Source: Chara braunii
Taxonomy: Eukaryota > Streptophyta > Charophyceae > Charales > Characeae
Direction: 5' to 3'
Assembly: GCA_003427395.1 (NCBI GenBank)
Contig: BFEA01000762.1
Span: forward strand, 275,353-327,343
Length of the DNA: 51,991 nt
Position 1 is the first letter of the stretch, and every line of letters starts with the position of its first letter. This document shows, piece by piece, positions 23,018 to 33,353 of this stretch. The translations under genes were made by a program, and so were the position numbers. A model generated the notes under the pieces. The model was not told where the DNA came from. It searched no databases and was given only the letters and a program-made list of their open reading frames with translations.

Positions 23018-23059
23018 TCCGAACAGGAAGTCGGGCTGGGCGTGAGGTTGGGCGTCACA

Positions 23060-23730
23060 ACGTTCTTCCGACGAGAGCTTTCACCTAGGCAGCTGTAAAG
23101 ATACCTTCCCACCTGGCCTTACCAAGCCAGCTTGCCGTACTTCAGACTTCGTTTCAGACTTCTTTGTTTCAAACTTGGTTTCTGCATGTCTCGTCTCCTC
23201 TGCATCTTAATGCTCCCGCTGTCTCCCTGGGGCTGCTTAGTCCCTTGCTGAGGTGATGTGAGCAAGAGTGTATACCTCGCAGTAACCAGCTTGAACTCCA
23301 GGCGTCTACGCACTTGATCCAAACAGAGCTGAGGGCTTCTTCATTGTTCTGCTCCGATGGAGCCTTCTGGGCCACCTGTCAGGAAGCCGGCAGGGTACTC
23401 ACATATGCCCGGACTACAGGCCAAACAAGTAACCAACTCCTCATGTGCTGTCGCCGCCAACAACTAGTGGGCAACCACTTGTCATTCCAACCATGAACAG
23501 ACCAGGCTTGGCCGCTCCGGCATATCTCCCCTTTGTGAGAGACCGTACGGAGACCCTCACGATAGGGGGGATACAGGTTCCATAGGAAGTTCGCTGCCAC
23601 TGCATCGATCTTCGGTTCGAAAGTTCAGGAGGATAGCTTGAAAGAGAAATTCCGCTGACCCTTACTGCACCACCTCACCTCGCCTCATCCCAGGGACAAG
23701 TCCATGTCGCCCTTGCTCGGACTCACCATC
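23060..23730. other. No gene seen
   Basis: Sequence right of the large element. Frames in both directions lack known motifs. Confidence 0.4.
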
Positions 23731-23736
23731 AAGCCC

Positions 23737-23945
23737 GACAGCTGTGCAACTCGCCTTGAATTCCCCCGTGCTAAGCGTCACGCCCGACAGCTGTGCAACT
23801 CGCCTTCCCCCGTGCTAAGCGCCCCGGGGCGTGACGATCGAACTCCACGATGGCCAGCCATGCAACTCGCCTTCCCCCGTGCTAAGCGCCCCGGGGCGTG
23901 ACGATCGAACTCCGCGATGGCCAGCCACACACTCGCGTCGCCGGA
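23737..23945. repeat. Three GC-rich tandem repeats
   Basis: GCAACTCGCC begins at about 23746, 23795 and 23862 (periods 49 and 67). The last two units share CTTCCCCCGTGCTAAGCGCC and a palindrome, GCGCCCCGGGGCG. Confidence 0.85.
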
Positions 23946-24119
23946 TTGGAGGGCTACGGCGCCGCCTCCAACTTTGTCCCTTATCCTGTTTGCTAGTGCG
24001 ACCTTGCCCCCCTGCATCTACGAATTTGGCATGCTCTTGGAAATCATTTTAGGGTTCATTTGGAAAATTTCCGTGAATTGCCTTGGGCATTTTCGAGATT
24101 TGCGGTTTAGTGCCTAAGC

Positions 24120-24213
24120 TGAGTTTGACCTCGGCAAGTTTGTACCGGGTTGATATGTAGGGGTGTGTTCCCCGGCCCCAGGTGGTCTCATTTGGAATGA
24201 AAAAAGCTATGTT

Positions 24214-24245
<32 letters not shown>
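24120..24245 (+). mobile_element. LINE 3' end fragment with poly(A)
   Basis: ACCGGGTTGATATGTAGGGG, CCCGGCC and GGAATGAAAAAAGCTATGTT precede a run of A. This aligns with the 3' end of the LINE ending at 29462 (TCCGGGTTGAGATGTGGAGG, CCCGGCC, ATAATGAAACTATGCTATTT). Only the last 100 bases or so are present, as expected for a heavily 5'-truncated insertion. Confidence 0.65.
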
Positions 24246-24246
<1 letters not shown>

Positions 24247-24370
24247 TACAATAGGGTAGGGGAAGGACCCAGTGTGACCCTAAAACTGCCTCAAAATTTG
24301 AGAATTTGAAAAGTAAAAAAAAAAAAAAATCGTTCATGTGGATTCACAGGGCTGTACTTCAACAGTTCCG

Positions 24371-24536
24371 GGGGCCAAGTCCCACTAGCAGCGTTGAGTT
24401 TCCTCAACGCCTGAATCTGGATGTGTATGTGGATATGTCCAGAAATGGCTGTGAGTTACCTCAACTGCACATTCCCTGGAAACCCGTCCAGATTCAGGCG
24501 TTGAGGAAACTCAACGCGGCTAGTGGGACTTGGCTC
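24371..24536. mobile_element. Foldback/MITE-like element with 50-bp arms
   Basis: The left arm (24371-24422, starts GGGGCCAAGTCCCACTAGC) is the reverse complement of the right arm (24487-24536), with very few mismatches. Each arm contains an inner hairpin, GCGTTGAG-TTTC-CTCAACGC. The terminal word resembles that of the MITE at 42070-42166 (GGGCCAGATCCCACTGGC). A clear target duplication was not found. Confidence 0.8.
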
Positions 24537-24879
24537 CGGAGGTGTACGAGTAATTTTCCTGTTGTGACGCGTTTACCTGGCAGTGAAGTGGGATGGCATA
24601 CTTGGCGCACTACGGTAGGACTTTTCCCACTTCTCTGTGAACGTAACTGCGGCCAGGTGCATGCACGCCTGGTTGGAAATGCGGTCATATACATGCAGGG
24701 AAGTCCTAGTTCGGTTACGCCCGGAGAGGGGTTGTTTTTGGCGCGTTCACATCACAACCTTTCATTCACTTCTTCTCCATGCGTTTGTCAAGTGTGAACA
24801 GTTTCTTTTTCTTTTTCCTTTTTGTTTTTTTGTGAACAGTTTCTCAATTTATGCTTGTCATCTGTCACTACGGCAATAT

Positions 24880-25040
24880 TTTTTGTTCTTTTTCTTTTTT
24901 TAAGTTTTCTGTCAAGTCCCCTCGCTAGAGGAGGTGATAAGAGCATCCCCCTCTAGTGAGCTTCATGGTCGCTCCGATCTTATTAGTGGGGAGCAGCACC
25001 CTGCTGGAAAACGGGTCCAGCGTGTCTGATGTCATCTGTC
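24880..25040 (-). mobile_element. LINE 3' UTR fragment, minus strand
   Basis: Read on the minus strand from 25024: GACACGCTGGACCCGTTTTC, then CAGCAGG, CTCCCCACTAATA, a hairpin with loop TGCTCTTATCA (24925-24956), and an A-rich tail near 24900-24880. This aligns with the LINE 3' UTR at 2676-2829 over its whole length. Confidence 0.75.
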
Positions 25041-25304
25041 ATCCTTCCGTAGGCGCCATCATGGTAATCATTCCCCCCAAAAAATATAAAATCATGCTAA
25101 TCAATGAATTCTCTGTATCTTTCCGAAGGACATGGCCTCTACACTTGGCGCTTTCCAGGATTTGCCCTTTTTTTCCTTCTCCCCCTCCCCCTCCCTCCCC
25201 CCTCCCCTCTTCTTTTCCCTTTCCCCTTTTTCTTCTTGTACCTGTGGGATCTCTCGAACTGACTGCCAGGAGGTGGTGGATGGTCGTGTTTTTTTTTTTT
25301 TTTT

Positions 25305-25547
25305 TTGGTGTCCAGGAATATGAGACCACAGAGTTTAACAGACGTATTTCGGGTGTTGAACCCTGAGACTAGTGGCTTTACTTGGTTTGGCGCGACCTCG
25401 GTCGGGAGGAGGCTCGACTTCCTCTTGGCCAGGGGGGCAATATGGGATAGATGCATATGGGCAGACTCTCAGATACTTTCCCTCTCTGATCATTACCCAG
25501 TTCTGATGGATGTAATCTCCGGAGACCAGGTGAGGCGGCCTCTCTGA
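25305..25547 (+). pseudogene. LINE endonuclease, C-terminal end
   Basis: SGFTWFGATSVGRRLDFLLA and SLSDHYPVLMDV are the last two conserved blocks of APE-type LINE endonucleases (RLDFLL with catalytic Asp, SDHYPV with the catalytic Asp-His). The N-terminal half is absent. The frame ends at PL-stop because of the 58-bp duplication. Confidence 0.85.
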
Positions 25548-25563
25548 TCATTACCCAGTTCTG

Positions 25564-28329
25564 ATGGATGTAATCTCCGGAGACCAGGTGAGGCGGTTCA
25601 GAGGGTCATTCCGGTTAAATGTAAACAACTTAAAAGACAATGGTATTAAGAACTGGGTCACCAATCACATGAAGGACTGGCAGAAAGCTAAGTCGCTCTT
25701 CAACAGGGAAGAGGACTGGGCGGATGTAGGAATCGGGATCATTCCGGAAACTCTCAACGTGTTCTCACAGATCAAAGCAGGGAACAGGAATAGGAAAGAA
25801 AGACAGTTGAAGGAAGACATAGCTTTTGCAGAGTAAAAGCTGGGGCAAGATGCATACGCCGACCATTACTGGCTAGAAAGAAGAAGAGCGCTGCTCTTGG
25901 AACTTGAGGCGGTAGAGATGAAACGTCAAGCACAATGGTTAGAATGGCTAAATCTGAGAGGAATTACGGGGTACGATAGAATGACGAAGACCACATTTAG
26001 ATCCCTGATACTCCATCAGACGAAACCAATGATGAGACAGTTAAAGCACCCACTTTTATTGGACAAACCACTGGCAGAAGCAACACAGCAAATGTGCGAA
26101 TACGCCCGAGACTATTTTGCTGATATTCTGACCTCTAGACTCCCAGACACGGACTTTGACACAGATTTGTCTCTTGGATCAGAATTCTGGGACAGAACAA
26201 ATTTATCCATCTCTAGGCAGGGAAGATTAGACATGGATAGACCGTTCTCGGTGGAAGAGTTGGACGAAGCAGTCAAGGAACTAAAGAAAGGCAAATGCCC
26301 GGGCATGGACGGCCTTCCCGCCGAATTTTTTGTGGAAACATGGGATGCAATGGGCCCCTTTTTGACGGATATCTGTAATCAACAGTTCATAGGTGGCTCG
26401 CTACTGAGTGGACTTACGAAGGGTATAATAACTCTGATGTACAAGAAAGGGGACAAAAAAGAAGTCAAAAATTACCGACCGATATCCCTACTGAATGTAA
26501 CATGTACGATATTGGCAAAAGTCGTTGCCCGCCGGTTGTCAAGACACCTTCCAAGTATAATAGGCCCAGAACAAGGGGCATTTGTGAAGGGCCGATCTAT
26601 TCATGAAAACATCTTGGCCACGCTGCAGGCTTTGGAGATCATCAGTTCGGAAAACAGAAATGTGGCCACACTCTTGCTAGACATGGATAAAGCATACGAT
26701 AAGGTGGGGTGGGCGTTCGTGGCCACCACCTTAAAGAAAATGAACTTTGGGCTAAACTTTCTGAAGTTGGTCAAAGCTATGTATTCGCAAGGAACTGCAG
26801 TAGTAAATGTGAACGGGTGTCTTTCAGAGGTAATACAACTAACGCGATCTCTACGCCAAGGGTGTCCATTGGCCCCCCTCCTCTTCGTTATACATCTGGA
26901 AGTACTACTGGACAACATTCGATTTAACAATAACATCACAGGCCTGCACATTTCCCCGGCGCTCCACTGGAAAGGAAACGCTCTCGCTGATGATTTAACA
27001 CTGATATGCAGGAATACAGTGAGCTCTCTAACAGAGTTAAGGACAGTAGTAGAGGAATATTGTGACCTGTCCGAAGCCTCGATTAATTGGAACAAGTCTT
27101 CGTACTTACTACCGGAATCTTGGGAGTTGGCAGTGGACTGGGGGATGAACCGGGTGGGCGAAGGAGAGTCTGAGAGACTTTTGGGAGTGCAGATCTCTTT
27201 GGGGAATGCGGCGGCGAAACAAAATTCTATTCTTGAAGTGAAGGTAAGAGCAAGGATAGCATACTGGGAAAGGGGATTCCAACTGTCACTCGTTGGACGT
27301 GCCTTGGTACTATCAGCAGCAGCTTTCTCGATCTTATGGTTCCCAATGGTGGTTCACTTGCTGGGAGACAAGGCATATCATAGTATTCGACGTGTGGCAG
27401 CAGGGTACATTTGGAAACCAGCTATCAAAGAAGGTGAAGGATTCTTATCTAAAGTAGCATGGGAAACAATTGCACAACCAAGAGCAGAAGGTGGGCTGGG
27501 CCTGCTGGACCCAAGGCAACAGAGCATTGCTTTATTGGGAAAATGGCCGATTAAGGCAATGTTTGATAACGAGGATAAGATTTGGATCAAATTAGCAGAA
27601 CATATACTGGGAACTGAGTGGGAGTTGGAAAACCACAAGGCAGTGTGGCGATGCCTGCTGATACCTTCCTTTTTGAACAGACGGATAAAATCACAAGTTT
27701 GGAAATCCATTCTAACTGCATGGCAAAACATCAGACCGACAAAACATGTCCCACCGCTGTCGAAGGGCCAAGTGTTAAATGAACTCCTTTTTGACAACGA
27801 TGCTATCCTACAACAGGACGGAACACCCTTTTCAGCAGCGCAGGGACCAGGCAGTTTTGGTAAGAGTTGGTGTGCGAAAGGTATTTTGATGATCAAGGAC
27901 ATCTGGGATGAACAAGCTCAAGATTGGATCACGGAACAGAACCTTAGACTCCATCTCCCCAGACTACATAATGTCCGGGTCCATTTTGCAGCGCTGAAAG
28001 CTGCTATCCCTCAAACTTGGAACGCACTTTTAAGGGGAGGGAATTTATCTGTTGCTAACCTATGGCTAAGAGCACCTACGGGTGAAGAGAAGTTCTGGAG
28101 AGTAACAGGGGTCGACCCTCACCAGGGCACGAGGATACAAGAGTGGAAGCCACATGGACATGCGTCTAAAACTCTGGAACTGGACAGGGCACTGGGACTG
28201 GTAGAAGAAAGAATAGTGCCTACAATCAGTAATCTGGATGAAGTGAGAGTTTGGGTCACCAGGGACAGAAGAGGTAAGGAGACATGCAAAGGGGGAGTTT
28301 CAGCTGATCAGTATAAGATGGAACCATAA
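25564..28329 (+). CDS. LINE reverse transcriptase (one internal stop)
   Basis: The long open part is 25897-28329 (810 codons), and the same frame extends back to 25564 across a TAA at 25834. RT motifs in order, numbered from 25897, are KCPGMDGLPAEFF (about 134), NYRPISLLN (about 190), PEQGAFVKGRSIHENI (about 224), LLLDMDKAYDKVGW (motif A, about 262), SLRQGCPLAPLLF (about 315) and ALADDLTLI (about 364), in which the usual FADD/YADD is LADD. RLLGVQI follows in the thumb region. Catalytic aspartates are all present. It ends at an in-frame TAA, after which the zf-RVT part continues. Confidence 0.9.
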
Positions 28330-28365
28330 ACCTACGGCTGGAAAATAAAAAGCCAGCACGGTAAC

Positions 28366-29094
28366 GTGGTCCCCCTGGTACAATATTCTACGAAGACGGG
28401 TAGAGAATTGATGAGATCTAGGGTAAGGAAGACCCCTTTAGCAGTGGCCTGCAGAAGATGGGACGAATACTGTCCTAGCCTGATGACGGAACGTGACCTG
28501 TACTGTTTGTGGTCCCAACTGAAAAAAGCAACAAATCAGAAGACAGCGGCGTTATTGTGGCTACAATCTCTTCAGGTGGTGGCCTCGGCCACATGGCTTT
28601 CTACTAAAGGTATGGAGATTTCCCAAACCTGCTCTCAATGTCAGTGGGCTTGGGAAACTACAGTGCACTTGTGGATTCACTGTCCAGTATCAATTAGACT
28701 GTGGCAGTGGTGGCGCCGCCACTGGAAGGCCATCACGGCACAGGTCTCGCCCCAAACTGTAGAATGGACAGATAGCTGGATTTTGACAGGGAAATCAGAA
28801 ACAACGGGATCATATTCCAAGGGCTGGGACTACATAGCGCAAACATGCAGAGGAATACTAATGGAGGTAATTTGGCAGGTAAGGAATGCTGCCTGTTTTC
28901 AGGGTGAGCACTGGTCATTTCCACACACACTGGTTACGATAAAGGCTCAGATAAGGAAGGTGATGAGAGCAGATTGGCACACGAAGAATGCATTTTGGTT
29001 TTTAAACACATGGGCTATAGAGAGTCGACTGGCAAGGATTTCAGAGAAATCTGAATTGGTGATAGGACCTTGGTTAAGTTCAGGAGGAAGTTAG
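28366..29094 (+). CDS. LINE zf-RVT domain and C-terminal tail
   Basis: This is the same frame as the RT, separated by TAA (28327-28329) and 36 further bases. LYCLWSQLKKATNQKTAALL is followed by CSQCQWAWETTVHLWIHCP, the C-X2-C...H-X4-C zinc-binding unit of the plant LINE zf-RVT domain, then the tail VIWQVRNAACFQGEHWSF..ADWHTKNAFW. Stop at 29092-29094. The product would be joined to the RT if the stop were read through, and it is otherwise non-functional alone. Confidence 0.85.
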   Translation: MVPLVQYSTKTGRELMRSRVRKTPLAVACRRWDEYCPSLMTERDLYCLWSQLKKATNQKTAALLWLQSLQVVASATWLSTKGMEISQTCSQCQWAWETTVHLWIHCPVSIRLWQWWRRHWKAITAQVSPQTVEWTDSWILTGKSETTGSYSKGWDYIAQTCRGILMEVIWQVRNAACFQGEHWSFPHTLVTIKAQIRKVMRADWHTKNAFWFLNTWAIESRLARISEKSELVIGPWLSSGGS

Positions 29095-29311
29095 TCGGAA
29101 TAGGCTACAGTCGGTCAGAGTGTAATTTGAGAAGGACAGATAGCAGCTCTCAGGAGCTTGTGGTGAGTTGCAGGTAGGCTCTGTTGAAGCAAAGCCGGGT
29201 AATGCTCCCGGATATGAATGTAGGATCAAGTGTAGTGGGATAGCTCGATCTTTTGTGGCCTTTGGTAGTGTTTGTTATGCCTATTGTTCCCTGTTGTTTC
29301 AGAAATAGCAT

Positions 29312-29464
29312 GACTGTGGACTGGAGCATGGGACACTGGACCCGGTTTCCAGTTAGCCTCTTCGAGGCTTGGTTCCCCTTTCCGGGTTGAGATGTGGAGG
29401 GATTCCCGGCCTCCTTTTGATTGTATAATGAAACTATGCTATTTCAAAAAAAAAAAAAAAAAAA
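29312..29464 (+). promoter_or_regulatory. LINE 3' UTR end with conserved hairpins
   Basis: It has CTGGA-CCCGGTT-TCCAG (29336-29352), then AGCCTC-TTC-GAGGCT, then AATGAAACTATGCTATTTC before poly(A). The first hairpin is shared with the LINE ends at 2682-2698 and 25020-25004. In other LINEs such 3' structures are the recognition site for the element's own RT, which is inferred here. Confidence 0.6.
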
Positions 29465-29827
29465 GAGGCCACCTCTCATCCCATCCTCACTTCAATACTC
29501 CTAGTGCACCCCCTATCCCACTATCCTACCTCAGTGTGACCAGCACTCAGGACCATTGTCCTACCGTTGGGTGGGCAACTTGGACCGAACAGCAGTGATA
29601 GGCACCAGGGCTGAAAATTTGCCCAGCCCTGGTGGAAGCGGAAGCGAACGAACCTTGTCGAACGGGAACTTCGGACGCCAGGCCCAGACAATCTACCACA
29701 GGTCCCAATATATGGCCACTAGACAGTTATATCCGGATGTCAGTAGGAACTGCACCCAATGGCACCCTATCCAACCAACCTGAACCTACTGCAGATACTA
29801 GACCCTTATCCAGTGACTAGACCCCCC

Positions 29828-30079
29828 CAGCCTTGTGTATGTCGCCCAAGGCGATGTGTAGTTCTATGTTAAGTCCGAAGGCTATATATATGTGTATGTA
29901 GCCCGTAGGCGATATATACTTCTATGTTATGTCCGAAGGCTATGTGTGTATCATGTGTGGAAACTTTGTGTGTGTAGACCATAGGCGATGTGTAGTTCAA
30001 TGTTATGTCCGAAGGCGTGTATGCAGCTCGTAGGCGATATATTATAGTTCTATGTTATGTCCGAAGGCTAAGGCTATGT
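29828..30079. repeat. Minisatellite, about 55-bp unit
   Basis: Four copies of a unit like TGTAGCCCGTAGGCGATAT + TTCTATGTTATGTCCGAAGG + CTATG. A fifth copy lies at 32661-32725, immediately beyond the other end of the 30080-32660 element, so the element inserted into this minisatellite. Confidence 0.85.
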
Positions 30080-30130
30080 TGTGATGCCCATAACCTCACG
30101 CCCGGCGCGACTTCCTGATCGGAGTGGGAT

Positions 30131-30727
30131 GTGGGCCTGGAAGTGCGAAAAGGGGTGTGCCAAGGATTTTTGGGAAATTGGGGGTGGAGTCCCAGGTTAG
30201 AACTGAGATCTCCTGTGGCAAGGTTTCAGGGGCATAGGTGCAATGAGGCTACAGGACGGGTTACCTTCGGTCTGATGGCGGTCGATGTCGTGCAGCATAA
30301 GGCAGATGGCATGCGCGGTGCATCTTGGGCCGTCCGATCCACCCGTTTCAGTGACGGCGGTTCGGGAGAGGTCCGTTTGCGGGGGTTGCGAGTTCTATGG
30401 GTTGGACCTCCGGGTGTGGACACGTGTCGATTGACGTCGCGCGTTATGGTTAGGCTCCGTAGTTCCAAAGGCTCGGCGGTTGCCACGTCGTCTGCAATTT
30501 CTGCACGGCGTGTGGGGCCAATACAGGGCTATGGAATTCCACAGTACCACCGTGAGTTGGTGGTATGGGAGGAGGAGATGGAAGGGAGGGAAATTGGTAG
30601 CGATAACGACGAAGCCGGGGGATATGAAATATTGCGTGTTATAGGTAGTCGGGTAGTCGGGGGCCCTCGGGTCATTGGTTATGGCACGGTGAAAGTCCCT
30701 GGCACACAGTTAGTCGTTCGCGGTTAG
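30131..30727 (+). pseudogene. Conserved frame of the dispersed element (copy 2)
   Basis: 198 codons, unrecognised: MGLEVRKGVCQGFLGNWGW at the start, and VGPIQGYGIPQYHRE and YEILRVIGSRVVGGPRVIG later. Parts are shared with the minus strand at 22.58-23.02 kb. There is no known domain. Its direction is opposite to the TATA-like box of the same element, so it may be noncoding. Confidence 0.35.
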
Positions 30728-31542
30728 ACAGGGAAATTCCGGATATCTCAGCCTAAGCTCAGCCTAAGTTGTTCTTCCTCCCAGTATTCTCGGTACTCTG
30801 GGCCCCGCAATCTCTCCTGCTCCGCGACGTACGACATCTTGTCATTCTGGCGGATAGCTAGTTGCAGCGTAGTGGGAACCCTCCGCACGCATCTGATCGT
30901 GCTTCGATTGACAAGGGAATTTCCGGGTATGGTGGCGGAAATTCCTACCGGCTCAAAGTCTTGCAAAAGGAAAATCTCGCACTTATCCCGATACTGGAGG
31001 TGCCAAGTTCATCAGTGATCGTGAATCGCCTGCGTATGGACACGTATAGGCTGCGTTGATCAGATCGCGCTTACACTATGCATCCGAGGTGTTCGATCGT
31101 ACATGGATCCGTTGGCTAATTTTCGTGCAAAAGTGAGAGTTCAGTCCTACATGCAAAATCGCCACGTGGCATAGATAATCACCCAATCATCTAATCATTC
31201 AGTGATCCTGCAAACAATCATTTCCGATTATGCAAAATGACATCGCACACATCAGATACCGCAACAACATCAAACTCTTATTGTGACGACAGCAGATCAA
31301 AGTGACAAGCAACGATGATGATTAGGCAGAAAACGACAAGCATATCATTCCATCAGAACTCGTCCATCCAATATACACAAAAGAGGAAGGATCGAGACGG
31401 AGTAGGACACCATACAAGGGTCAACGTCGAGACAAAGATGTAGAAGGAAAATAAGGGCGAGTTGTCCGAGCCGCAATCAAAACTTATGTACAAAAGCAAA
31501 GGAAAAGACAAAGAAAATTACAACTCCACGTCTGTCAACCTC

Positions 31543-31545
<3 letters not shown>

Positions 31546-31619
<74 letters not shown>
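31546..31619. repeat. CT microsatellite inside the repeat element
   Basis: About 37 CT units. The matching site in the 12909-23059 copy (13934-13947) has only a short GA run (on the opposite strand), so the microsatellite expanded inside this copy. Confidence 0.9.
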
Positions 31620-31621
<2 letters not shown>

Positions 31622-32739
31622 ATGCGGACAGTCCGTCGTCACGCACCAATNCANAAAGTTGTCACCCCGCTTAGTCCTCCTGTGCCCGTCGGGTTCGCCC
31701 GCGCGCTACAGTCCGTCGTAGCCTCACACATCAACCCCGCACATTCGGCACCAACTCGTCGGGTCGCCCAACTCCACCTTCAACTCACCTCTTACTTCGC
31801 TCATGAGCCGACCCTCACTGATCGCGTTACCCCGAGCTTTCAGCAACTGTTTAAGAGAGCTATCTAATCGCGCAGCCGAAATTTATAGCGTGCATGCATG
31901 CACAAAGAACACGGAATTGCAAGGACTTAGAAGGAGAGAAGGGGAGGGAGTGTCTACGTTCTGCATGGCCAGATCGCAGCGTGGGAGACGTAGCCACTCT
32001 CCACTCTCCACGCATAGATCCGGTCATGCAGCCCGCGGACCAACTAGACACAACAAAGAAGAGAGTGGGCGGGAAAGACGAAGCTCAAGAAGAAAGATAC
32101 AGTTACAAGGGCGCCCTGCCCAAAATTACAGTTACACGCAAAATTCAAGGCGCCGATTAATCAGATCTCCGTTGCAGCCGCAAAAAGAAACGCGTGAGCA
32201 AAAAGCACCGCGAGGCAAAAGAAATTCCAAATTCCTAAATTCCTTAATTCCTATTTAACGCAAAAATGCAAAAAGAACTTTAATAAAGTACAAATCCGAA
32301 ATTCCGAGAGTCGTCGAGGGTTCGACAAGATTCGAAAAAAAATTTCAAAAAGAAATAAACAAAACTCACGCGCGATCACCGTGCCGAAATCGCGACAGCA
32401 AAACAAGAAAGAACCGACGTCAACCATTATTAATCGCTCCTCCATCGGCGCGCCACCCACTCAATCGACCATCCCGGGACTTGCCCAGCCCTGGCCCCAG
32501 CCATCTGAAAAGAAGCGACATAAAAAGAAGAACAAACAAAGACACTGATGCAATTTTCCCGTTGGATCCCATCTCCCATAATTGGCCCAACCTTCCCAGC
32601 TTAGGACCCCTCATTGTCGTCGCGCAGAAAATCGTGCGGAACAGGAATTGGTTCGTTACAATGTGTGTATATATAGCCCATAGGTGATATATAATTCTAT
32701 GTTATGTCCGAAGGCTATGTATACTTTGTATATCGAAGA

Positions 32740-33151
32740 GAGAGAATGGGGTAAGCTGGACAGGGACCCCCCCAAGGTCCAAACCAAGCTCGAACCCGTG
32801 CCCTTGTAACATATAATCGAATGACTGTATCATGTGAACGACCCGTGGAAATGGCCCAAACGTGTGATTTGCCAGACTGGGGAGATCATCAGAACACCCA
32901 AGACCAGCACCCCCGAGCAACCTATGTGAAACCCAGAACCAACATACAACACCGTGAACAACCCTTGGGTGGTGCACAACTAGTGTTTGTAATAGCTAAC
33001 GTGCGTCATCCCAAGGGGGGGGGGGTCCAGCCGTGCGTCATTTTAACGCCCTGCCGGTGTCCATGCACAAGACCGCAGATTTGAACCCGCAACCTTATAC
33101 CACAATGCGCATTTCCAACCGGTGCTCTAACCACTGAGCCACATCAACTGG
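32740..33151 (-). mobile_element. Candidate tRNA-derived SINE
   Basis: On the minus strand, 33151-33077 has a Pol III A box, TGGCTCAGTGG (33141-33131), and B box, GGTTCAAATCT (33087-33077), at tRNA-like spacing. The anticodon and T stems do not fold well, so it is not a working tRNA. A second B-box-like GGTTCGAGCTT lies at 32796-32786. The sequence between has no gene. The right edge abuts the 3' end of the minus-strand LINE, and the left edge is uncertain. Confidence 0.5.
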
Positions 33152-33353
33152 ACTGAGGTCGGGGACCTCACAATTCAACCCGGAGTTATCCCGACAACAT
33201 CAACCGGTTAAGCTTAAGCAAACACAACTCAACCAAGCAAAGAAATTCCATCAAACGATCCACTGAGATGCAAGCAACACTACTATCCATTGACTGCCAA
33301 CTGTAGCCTACTACCTAATTCTTCTATTGACCTAGCCTATCCGACAATGTATC

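Larger units (their letters stand above)
12909..23059 (+). mobile_element. Large transposed unit with TGTGACG...CGTCACA ends and ACGT target duplication
   Basis: The left end, TGTGACGAACTACTT, is preceded by ACGT (12905-12908). The right end, GGTTGGGCGTCACA, is followed by ACGT (23060-23063). Both end regions match, in inverted order, the ends of the element at 30080-32660. The left 1.1 kb matches 31.45-32.66 kb, and the right 0.7 kb matches 30.08-30.99 kb. TG..CA ends with a 4-bp duplication suit an LTR or LTR element. Since only one copy of each end is seen, the simplest reading is a solo-LTR-like unit of about 2.6 kb holding a nested insertion of about 7.5 kb, or a larger element of which the other copy is a deletion form. 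No transposase or polymerase was recognised inside. Confidence 0.55.
25320..29462 (+). mobile_element. LINE retrotransposon, 5'-truncated, otherwise nearly intact
   Basis: Domain order is end of the endonuclease, RT, zf-RVT, then a C-terminal tail, 3' UTR and poly(A) (29445-29464), the layout of plant L1-type LINEs. Only three lesions are seen in the coding part: a 58-bp tandem duplication (25481/25539) and in-frame TAA codons at 25834-25836 and 28327-28329. The 5' end, with ORF1 and most of the endonuclease, is missing, typical of incomplete reverse transcription. The relatively clean frame suggests recent insertion. Confidence 0.9.
30080..32660 (-). mobile_element. 2.58-kb transposed unit, inverted relative of 12909-23059
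   Basis: The minus strand starts TGTAACGAACCAATT at 32660 and ends GGTTATGGGCATCACA at 30080. The flanks are ATGT on both sides (30076-30079 and 32661-32664), a probable 4-bp target duplication. Both outer parts align with those of the unit at 12909-23059 in reverse orientation. The size and TG..CA ends fit a solo LTR, although a complete small element is possible. Confidence 0.6.

Noticed and set aside
27378-27902. 174-codon minus-strand frame within the LINE
   Set aside because: It is a shadow of the RT reading frame.
33077-33151. Functional tRNA gene
   Set aside because: The A and B boxes are good, but the anticodon and T stems do not pair and no clear anticodon can be assigned.
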